A stretch of 39,546 nucleotides of DNA from Thermoflexales bacterium (lineage in GTDB: Bacteria > Chloroflexota > Anaerolineae > Fen-1058), in contig JAFGFO010000119.1 of assembly GCA_016931085.1 (NCBI GenBank), positions 1 through 39,546 of the forward strand, written 5' to 3'. Position 1 is the stretch's first letter. Every line of letters begins with the position of its first letter. A model generated the notes under the pieces. That model saw only the letters and a list, made by a program, of their open reading frames with translations, searched no databases and was not told where the DNA came from. The position numbers and the translations under genes are program-made. Shown here in pieces: positions 36,401 through 39,546 of the stretch.

Positions 36401-39290
36401 CGAGCGAGAGCGAGCGAAAGGTCTCTTCGCGCACGAACAGCAGCGTGGGATTGGCGATCTTAGCCGTAGGCTGGCTGCCGGACATGAAATAGTCATTGAG
36501 AACCTGCTTGGTGTAGGTCATCGGGATGTGGGCGATGTAGCTCTGATGCGCAAAGGCCTGGGTGACGACCTGGGTCGCGCCGGCGGGGATGTCCCAGCGC
36601 TCGGTGGAGCTAGACGTGCTGTTCACGTTAAAGCGGGTCCAGATGTCGTCCAGCGTCATGTCGCGCACGTCTCCCTGGCCATCGCCGTTCGTGTCGAGGG
36701 ATCGGGCGGCGATAAAGGTTTCGTCCAGGTTGGCCGCCATGCTCCACAGATAGGCCTCGTAATAGGTGTTGGCGTCGTAAGCGTGGGCCAGGGCGTAATC
36801 GGGATCCTCGAAAACGATGCCGGTCTCCAGCCCGCGATCCTCGCGCACCGAAAAGCCCGTCAGGTACCAATCGTCATAGTAAGTGTGCACGACCGTTTCG
36901 CCCTCGTCCCAGTTGTCGAGATCGCCGCACCACGCCTCGTAGCGCTCGGTGTCGTCCTGGCCGGACATAAAATCATCCGGCACAGGCATGATACACGTGT
37001 CAGTCTTGGATTGAATCAGCCACACCAGCCGCGCCGTTTGGGCCGGCCCGCCGTCGGCCAGCCCCGGCTGGTCGGCGCGGGCCACACTGGGCCAGTAGAA
37101 CATGCGCCCCGACATCGCCACGGCCCCGCTGCCGGCCGGGTCCTGGACCAGGACGAGCGGCACGTAGGCCGCCAGGTCACCCGCGCTGTTGAACTTGCGC
37201 ACGCTGACGTTGAACATGTCCGTCTGCCGCTTGTCCAGCCAGGCCGTGACCGGCGTGCTCGGCTCGATCGTAGGCGACCCCGGCAGGACGGGCAGGTTGC
37301 CGTAATGCCCGGCCCGGTAAGGGATGATGATTTCCAGCATCGGCACCAGGCGCATGTCGCCGTTAGCCTCCTTGCCGCTGGCGCCAAAGGTGGTGTCGTG
37401 CACGCGCTGCACCTGGCCTTCGGTATCGCCCGAGGGCCAGTCGAGCACGTTCATCGTGTACCACAGGTGGTCGGGATTGACCGGGCGGAGCTGAAAGTCC
37501 GCGTAAAGGGGCGTATCGAGGCGGACGTCCGTGATCTCAAAGTCAAAGCGCCCGTCCGCCAGCCCGGCGATTTGCCCGGCCTGCCGGCTGCCCACGGCCA
37601 GGGTGCGGGTCGCGTCGATCCGGTCCGGCACGAGGTCTCCGTCGTCGTCAAAGTCGAAACCATCGGGGACCCCATCGCGGTCGGTGTCCACGTCCTGGGG
37701 CTGGCAAGTGGGCACGCCATCGCCGTCGGGGTCGGGGCAGTCCAGCCCGCCGTCCTCCTTGCGCGGGAACTCGACGCCATCGGCGATGCCATCGCCATTC
37801 GTGTCAAAGTCGAGCGGGTTCGAATACCACCGCTTGCCGGCCGCGTCCCAAAAGCCGCGCACCTCGGCACTGTCGCTCAGCCCGTCGCCGTCGCTGTCGC
37901 GGCCATCGGGCACGCCGTCGCCGTCGTCGTCGGTGGCCAGCGGGTTAGTGCCCAGCTCATAGACCTCCACGCCGTCGCTCAGCCCATCGCTGTCCGTGTC
38001 GGCCGCAGCCGCGTTTGTGCCGATGCACGCTTCCTGCGCATCGGTCAGGCTGTCGCCGTCGGTGTCGGTGCCGGGATCGTCGACGAGGCCGGCGCACGGG
38101 TCGGTCGAAGATAAGGTTAAGGCTAAGGTTGACGCGGAAGCGGAGGCCCTGGAACCTGAAACCTGAGACCTGGAACCTGAAACCTCCAGCGGGTCCTTGT
38201 GCGGGTCAAAGTCCTTGGTGTACAAAGACGCCTGCGCCTCTTGACGCTGTTGGGCCGCTTGCCGGTCTCGCTCGGCCCTGGCATTCGCGGCGGCTTGTTT
38301 TTCCGCAAAGGCATACACGTGTTGGCTCTGCAGCAGCGGCGTGACGAGCATCGAAGCGATCACGGCCAGCGCCACGGCATTGTAGACCATGCGCGATGGG
38401 AGCGATACGAGCAAAGTCACCAGGCTCGCGACAATGGCCAATAAGAGAAGGGGGAATAGGGAGTAAGGAGTAGGCAGTAGGAAGCCGATAACTCCTGGCT
38501 GTGACTTTTTGGCCACCTGGTCGGCCCACTGCGAAAAGTCAGTCGTGATCTCCAGCTCGACCTGCTCGCCGTATTGGGGCGGGAAGGCCGCGTGGATGAT
38601 CTGGCGCAAGGGCAGGCCCGCGTTGTCCAGCCAGATTTCACCCTGGCCGCTCATCCCTACGTAGGTGCGGGCCAGCTCGAGCTGGATGCCGGGCGGCAGC
38701 TCGCCTCGGCGCACCAGCTCCTCTTCCATCAGCTCGCGCATGTGGGCGGCAAAGGCGGGGCCATCCAACTGGAAGCCATAGCGCGTCACGCTCACTTGAC
38801 CGCCGCGCGTCTCTGTGCCCAGCTCGACCACGTCCCTGGCGCCGGCCAGGTAAGCCAGGGGGTCCTGGCCCGGCGCAAAGAGCGAGCTCACATCGCCCAC
38901 TTCTTTCCAGGCGCTGGCGCCCACGCGTCCCTCGGTCTTGCCGCTCGAGACGCGCAGCTCGATGGCGCCGTCGTTCGTGGCGGTGCTGCCGCTGTCTGAC
39001 CAGAGCTTGATGGCCATCGTGCGCGCGGCGGTGTCGGTATCGCCCTCGACGTACAGGCGTTCGGTCCGGCTGCTCAGGCCAACGTTTTCCAGCACAAGCT
39101 CCGGCCAGGTGGTTTGGACGATCTCGGTGTTGTAGTGATAGGCGCCAAGGTCGTTGGCGCGCTGCCAGGCCGCCCGGACCTTGGCGTGCGCCGAGGGCGC
39201 GGGCAAGGCATTCAGAGGACGGGCGAGCCAGGCAATCGAGAGAGCAGCTAACGCGAGGACAGAACAAGCGATCAGGCGAATGCGGTTCAT
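24435..39290 (-). CDS. Giant multidomain surface protein, copy B (4951 aa)
   Basis: Tandem paralogue of copy A, collinear over its whole length and very similar in the N-domain, TSP3, LamG4, P and C-terminal regions. The ATG at 39290 follows AAGGAG at 39304-39299. Parts (approximate residues): signal peptide 1-30; LolA/LppX-like domain 30-265; hydrophobic pair 268-325; 7-bp-repeat linker 368-380; TSP3 405-567; unknown domain to 1160; hydrophobic helices 1168-1339; second TSP3 1613-1732; LamG 1847-2060, 2060-2400, 2403-2613, 2620-2840 and 3112-3320; CBM9/DOMON-like 3820-4017; CARDB-like 4125-4237; P domain 4425-4568; Big_5 4708-4807; DUF11 4810-4933; tail IYLPVVIKNG. It diverges from copy A mainly in the helices, the stretch after them (residues about 1400-1520), the LamG2 insert and the LamG3 core. 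It is first in the tandem and has the only candidate upstream promoter. Confidence 0.9.
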   Translation of the reverse strand: MNRIRLIACSVLALAALSIAWLARPLNALPAPSAHAKVRAAWQRANDLGAYHYNTEIVQTTWPELVLENVGLSSRTERLYVEGDTDTAARTMAIKLWSDSGSTATNDGAIELRVSSGKTEGRVGASAWKEVGDVSSLFAPGQDPLAYLAGARDVVELGTETRGGQVSVTRYGFQLDGPAFAAHMRELMEEELVRRGELPPGIQLELARTYVGMSGQGEIWLDNAGLPLRQIIHAAFPPQYGEQVELEITTDFSQWADQVAKKSQPGVIGFLLPTPYSLFPLLLLAIVASLVTLLVSLPSRMVYNAVALAVIASMLVTPLLQSQHVYAFAEKQAAANARAERDRQAAQQRQEAQASLYTKDFDPHKDPLEVSGSRSQVSGSRASASASTLALTLSSTDPCAGLVDDPGTDTDGDSLTDAQEACIGTNAAAADTDSDGLSDGVEVYELGTNPLATDDDGDGVPDGRDSDGDGLSDSAEVRGFWDAAGKRWYSNPLDFDTNGDGIADGVEFPRKEDGGLDCPDPDGDGVPTCQPQDVDTDRDGVPDGFDFDDDGDLVPDRIDATRTLAVGSRQAGQIAGLADGRFDFEITDVRLDTPLYADFQLRPVNPDHLWYTMNVLDWPSGDTEGQVQRVHDTTFGASGKEANGDMRLVPMLEIIIPYRAGHYGNLPVLPGSPTIEPSTPVTAWLDKRQTDMFNVSVRKFNSAGDLAAYVPLVLVQDPAGSGAVAMSGRMFYWPSVARADQPGLADGGPAQTARLVWLIQSKTDTCIMPVPDDFMSGQDDTERYEAWCGDLDNWDEGETVVHTYYDDWYLTGFSVREDRGLETGIVFEDPDYALAHAYDANTYYEAYLWSMAANLDETFIAARSLDTNGDGQGDVRDMTLDDIWTRFNVNSTSSSTERWDIPAGATQVVTQAFAHQSYIAHIPMTYTKQVLNDYFMSGSQPTAKIANPTLLFVREETFRSLSLDGAASSAAVQNGVLLSNTLKMALTSGTVPETVLAGMNWAPYLYDADAGVWEADPVDEYVAKLKARLGPTFEADSYFPPDETILDGAKFVAGSFYLAMFAGLSSVVEMNSVPLTMAYAKTDAAVSYSLAKIGGSIARTIVDELASQVAYGATSWWTFGRLLMDSKVFTKLFGTGSADDVLEVLLKTGQETGGISATLLKMWRGQSALGRAGKPLLVIGAVAAVGIAVFLITAIAVDMPGLDYVLQGIALVVSLALVGKAIYGMVQAAGAWGGGLAGLKAAVQNVAGTVTKAAVIAAVVGLIVIAAMSIGFFVYGMIAGGVKAGSLAFDKALANMVATIIVAAIMLAISLIPIIGPLIVAIIGAIDAIIMTVCMIVEAAADPSGLGWDIVKNYVCGGISGLLTKLVELFIYDQTPLIDLQAPERMTPTNFSVDVSDLSKGMAVGNRLLIGADVFTALYRNAPFEPDKMKRDIEALFEDGDFDALQSLFDNFGIGIFYIWQFADAFVNDATFRYAFTVTDTETLDVSIKQMEDEWQKVEGGWLDSLRYTTTQHINNGNNIVFTQAGLNWQPDLYLAENYAMQAQECTTIPPGVPPNITPIPIPVCWLRPTEDTLHIYLGDSFKFDVFPASLDEFYALASRGDGSYALAWDSRFPTLADADGDGLRSQAAGGNDPDDGFADSDFDGLPDYYEVQHNLDTGAADSDGDGLSDYEDVARGCDPARADSDGDGLWDKEELDGWPFVYAFDSQDKPLFTRVTSDPNNPDTDDDGIIDKLEQVYHFNPRVYSRPEVLAITSAIDDADGYVRPGQAIAYTATVENKLRDIYALGLLEVDFPAAVQNTSIQPQVYTLPPREQIALTGQVTVRSDAPSQPVSLTNRAGASMTDLRGEAGGRVLWLALNESAGATRFVDNSLLGNDGTCSGTSCPTAGQPGYAGLAAQFDGTDDYIALGNPSNLPAAGNISLVAWIKPGASSGTQAIIEHGYSLSPPGEVFLRLSGGYYQVGSWDGMAHMAQYAIPAGDLEHWTHLAGVYDGSYWILYRNGVEVARQASSVGAVPVNADWAVGARGGGGERYFKGLIDEVAIYPQALTAGEVAAMVTRPVFQMNLDSRSCSEVPWLLYLYRKTCRYTDQVGNVQGICEYIGPSGDYSDCPYEMSGALRGGMYFGGRTFEVPSTAVLDLSGGNFSQAMWIKPDATTTHRQGVWGYSPSASGGANPPKDSYPSVYIVNQDGLEVGFGDGAAWRSCVVDNVLSLNQWNHVAVTYDGQYKIYVNGVEKGSCTLGATIKPASSSRFDVGRATHCATMINDGGLCRYAQRWDAGNAGNTEIKAYFNDDFLWRQSGLNSGDDITQYATRNYCGSGTLHVWEDDDGEAGDSDDMGTFTVYATDASASYTPQFVGGNGFEGDATVDLDVQNVNPSIPFGGGLDELAIYKRTLSAQDVLDLYQGAERVLEIRLDEAPGRDVFYDSSGNAYNGTCSRLAGTCPDSGLPGRFNQAARFDGLNDYVDLGPGPALVGQEPFAVAAWIKTSGSTANQLIIQQRSASVYNGEYQLMVKTDGNLRWMTYGDGQYGFDLSSAGALVNDGNWHHVIGVRESDGKGRIYIDGVERGSAAGTPRTLVATNVYIGCDKRDNKQYFNGLIDHVVLVKKAFSSADAQALMDEAPILSLHLDEALLTGAITTTAFANAANASRDGSCKLTPLQNECGCPAAGDKGWMRQGVVFAGTLYGNDANQCISVPDGSAPAGLSVGGWFKLSKERWSTDQELIRKPGSYNLYIQRSVSAGGAIKAGFDTASSRRSPQAVNSVISSGDVMLNQWTHIVGTFNPASGKASIYINGSLQGSADSPTPLANSGVPVEIGRNFLGLADELVLYNRALPDRDIKDLYEYQVHWYDTSYSHDLTIDADAPSVRLDLPAEYLANRDVVMAIVADDPSSPVSRARYRVDGSAWADAVQDQNTWLFTFNPDHNLSEGAHTIDVRAVDSVGNRTDSSKTLTIDATGPLVSLDSSYTLHALDAHNTLVLAGTVTDAASGVDKVYVTLLDGRGVAATSPQLAQLAPPDGWQATFSFALPLNGRYSVRLEALDKVGNPSSNASRASMFSSRTRQSLTRLALPVIELDGTPPLADITDLGPSTYVISGTGASQALVTGTVSNVPYPTGQVLHMHLEEAGGAERFYDGSAYHFQATCSGASCPQAGLAGRYGLGPQFDGGDSLSLGRNARLGTLAGSLSVMAWVNLSSTSGLQQIIAADTVSSSNGFSFGVNGAGLQFNAHGVQAYDTTSVTLAAGTWTHVAAVVSDLSGFGNLTGLAVTFYVDGVLQQTITGTLPVLTDDDDEWLIGQGLAGTLDELAVYDRALSPAQIQAIANPGSSGIESLELGLLHLQNWGHEELVGWQPVSLAQSGTAFTNWSARLPENEGPHQIYLRAADGFTHSLTLPNVWQGEIDTQAPRAQLAHYTPRFPGDRDIYRCWAEDYNLSERDYACPVAGSAPGYQDAAWYTAVFSQAKLYTYASPPAYATNPEPADRLTACDGFGNCTTVLRTTTSLSWPLGVAILTPTSHSLYTALAPIELAGAAYAEAGLKDLVVAVDGNPIYTQTWGVGTTTTPWTTSFIPGAEGALTILATVRDQLDNVITSAAPISASPGLETVLLVDTSSPGLDLITNRISGQNWAGGFIHLEGQVSEATQLASLQISLNGGAWQDILHSDAYPLVDSPWDVNLYSASPIPPSGQTLTITIRATDGAGHTVELAYPLWADAVAPEAVQFITLTYASGTVVAPGMTVWDVASPTLAAAWTASPSPDTVAYTFEWLEQLPGVQTQLVRQTELVTATQPRQATYDAGEPQKLWGRLTSRDAYDNAGTQIVGPLYVDYEHTPVYVDMGGGETGGQPYRGWLQAPCNLLGEDGRLAGRAQDLYTAWDEEGLRMTWTGANWNNDGDLFIYLDTDPSGGSVTAYDPYSVPGDEVYMPTYRVQTTTYRMAADYVLWVRDGVSVTLKHYSGTLWSDVSAPGLSYVFDANLQTPHSDLVVPFSSLGIADPAGTSLSLVAFASDDDALRVWAAQPPDNPVNSARVTGHTPSGPLALTHLYNWRALSSGVCPKDGRFSGPHVQVSLASQPAGIAYSWPGNAMPASIAGQLAALIGWQSPQSAVCLADPNDPACGKRIDTGARVPFSAQMELARLLNIAAPAVGDKQAITITLSLVNAGSAPATGVLASIRTWGHLRIALTQTTPISLAAGQSSELILNGVIDLAHDPTGDNGWATLDVVVLDDNSLTVTPDTYDYPVDWLYVDYELDQAAPDYIEIQTPPGLIGPGETAMGGFVYDQSSVPTVTLELKAPDEGTTTFTCPDATPADRQWTCAVDVGEASEGQVFDLRVQATDGYGQASPWFAYGQAGSANGQPFVVDATPPTFTLGSAAAVALSDGWLNAAELNWSGDTSDNRLVDTVMVCDPAGAQPCQAANAVLAPGALPTTTYVYNANLLAYSIDAAAACGGVGQISVPFTVTEAFTVADVSVGLNLTHTRRSDVTAYLYAPSGISVTLLRGASSAQDYDLLLDDTAAVPNWKDTLNHNTASPYYDNTRRSFELLSRMNGQASQGTWRLVVCDARPGEHDGVLLNGQLSLKAVVLPADTSAAWQYSLPGAGMDGVAQTRQLYAVDSVGNRSEVATLTFQVDTVAPLITVTQLYTDAFDLVGDLSDGGGIKLLRLVSLSPGGSSQSQIVTNQAGEWSFSGTPSPLEEGVYTLWLEAEDVAGNRRRVGPFEVIVPARPNLITGVTPANGELGVARNRPIVIEFSEAIQTESISLTIQPSTLLTPTWDSAATRLSLAHPYLEADTAYTVSVVTGTNTVGEWIENAPYTWVFSTSDLIAGEADLMLAKSSAQTSVSAGQPVTYTFTITNLGPVSQTTVSLVDTFNYGDILATVSGPGCEWPRGSAVVTCTLTVSSALATRLVLTVTTDVGYYGPLRNTASIVLPADMIDPNPLNNEAGPVVVAVNRVHRIYLPVVIKNG
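29511..29545. repeat. Perfect 16-bp-arm palindrome inside copy B LamG5
   Basis: CAGACCTGTCAGGTTT (29511-29526) and its exact complement (29530-29545) flank CCA. It is translated in frame as part of DLSGFGNLTGLA between VVS and VTFYV. Copy A has a shorter loop with another palindrome there. Palindromes built on CCTGTCAGGTTT are, as I recall, widespread between genes in Chloroflexota and other bacteria, so this looks like a dispersed element that became coding. Confidence 0.85.
38112..38145. repeat. Short hexamer repeats in copy B linker
   Basis: Three TAAGGY units (38112-38129) and two GCGGAR units (38134-38145) lie directly beside the 7-bp repeats. On the - strand they encode a low-complexity Ala/Ser/Thr/Leu stretch (ASASASTLALTL). 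They are absent from copy A. Confidence 0.6.
38151..38185. repeat. Five 7-bp tandem repeats inside copy B
   Basis: Five units alternating GGAACCT, GAAACCT and GAGACCT. They encode the VSGSRSQVSGSR linker between the KDPL sequence and the first TSP3 block. Copy A has unrelated 8-bp repeats at this place. Seven-base steps would change the reading frame, and the unit number is compatible with the present frame. Confidence 0.88.
38454..38481. repeat. Heptamer repeats encoding the start of a hydrophobic segment, copy B
   Basis: Four degenerate GAGTAGG-type heptamers, nearly identical to those of copy A at 23517-23544. They are read on the - strand as FLLPTPYSLFPL at about residues 270-280, immediately before the first internal hydrophobic segment. 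Confidence 0.75.
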
Positions 39291-39386
39291 CTTGACGTCT
39301 CCTTAAAAGATACAACAAGAGATATGTTCCCGAGTGACGGGGCTTGTGACAGATGCTCAAACTACGAGGTGAACGACAGCCTCGCT

Positions 39387-39402
39387 TGTTGAATCATCAA
39401 CA
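39387..39402. promoter_or_regulatory. Operator-like palindrome in the copy B leader
   Basis: TGTTGA and TCAACA flank ATCA, and the structure extends outward with GCTTG and CAAGC arms. It lies just downstream of the predicted start of transcription. It could be a repressor site or an RNA hairpin near the 5' end. No regulator gene is nearby to pair with it. Confidence 0.35.
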
Positions 39403-39422
39403 GCACAAGCTGCACGATTAAC

Positions 39423-39451
39423 ATGATAGTACACAAAACGCAATCAGGCAA
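39423..39451 (-). promoter_or_regulatory. Candidate promoter for the giant-gene tandem
   Basis: On the - strand TTGCCT (39451-39446) and TATCAT (39428-39423) are 17 bases apart, giving a moderate sigma70-like match. The start would be near 39416, with a leader of about 125 bases before the copy B ATG. The rest of the leader shows only the TGTTGA palindrome. Confidence 0.45.
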
Positions 39452-39546
39452 GTAGAGACGGGTGCGACGATTAATCGTCGGAAAAAGGGTGATTTTGGCT
39501 TGTGTAGAGCGCGCAAAGCAGTGTTTTCCTATGAACAATCGTCGCA
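39452..39546. repeat. Partial palindromic element at the window end
   Basis: The sequence starts GTAGAGACGGG, sharing GTAGAGACG with the other palindromes, and contains the 16-bp palindrome CGACGATTAATCGTCG (39465-39480). TGCGACGATT (39463-39472) pairs again with AATCGTCGCA at the very end (39537-39546), about 64 bases away. This may be a mobile palindromic unit or MITE whose right arm continues past the window, or a unit interrupted by other sequence. No gene is visible in it. Confidence 0.45.

Overview
The window most resembles a chromosomal segment of a high-GC, filament-type Chloroflexota (Anaerolineae/Caldilineae-like). The evidence is the CUT1 sugar-transport and glycosidase set, a Tat-type L,D-transpeptidase, giant secreted TSP3/LamG/DUF11 proteins that end in IYLPVVIKNG, and GTAGAGACG...CGTCTCTAC palindromes between genes. 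The phylum is an inference from these features, not proven. No rRNA, tRNA, CRISPR, transposase or phage gene was seen, and no gene-free stretch exceeds 300 bases.

Left part (1-6516, + strand): a xylo-oligosaccharide uptake and breakdown operon. It contains a 5'-truncated sugar-binding protein, two CUT1 permeases, a lipoprotein-type GH8 close to the reducing-end xylose-releasing exo-oligoxylanase (Rex), and a leaderless GH3 beta-glycosidase. The transport ATPase is not encoded here. A perfect 15-bp hairpin separates the binding-protein gene from the permeases. A convergent - strand pair follows (6545-9569): an exported L,D-transpeptidase with a very good sigma70-type promoter, then a membrane-anchored GH3. 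A palindrome lies between the two convergent GH3 genes and supplies the stop codon of the - strand one.

Right part (9723-39290, - strand): two tandem, collinear paralogous genes of 14.6 and 14.9 kb, encoding about 4876 and 4951 residues. Each has a signal peptide, a LolA/LppX-like N-domain, a hydrophobic hairpin, thrombospondin-type-3 calcium repeats, a multi-helix hydrophobic domain, a second TSP3 block, five LamG modules, Ig-like domains, a CBM9/DOMON-like sandwich, a CARDB-like domain, a proprotein-convertase P domain with no protease, Big_5, DUF11 and a conserved C-terminal tail. They look like membrane-tethered giant surface adhesins or glycan-binding proteins. The duplicated unit includes the ribosome-binding site and a 3' palindrome.

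The main novelty is how these two genes have diverged. At several homologous positions each copy carries a different short element turned into coding sequence: 8-bp tandem repeats in one against 7-bp repeats in the other, and different palindromes in the same LamG loop. One LamG core is also much less alike than its near-identical flanks. The repeat units are not multiples of three, so slippage could switch expression.
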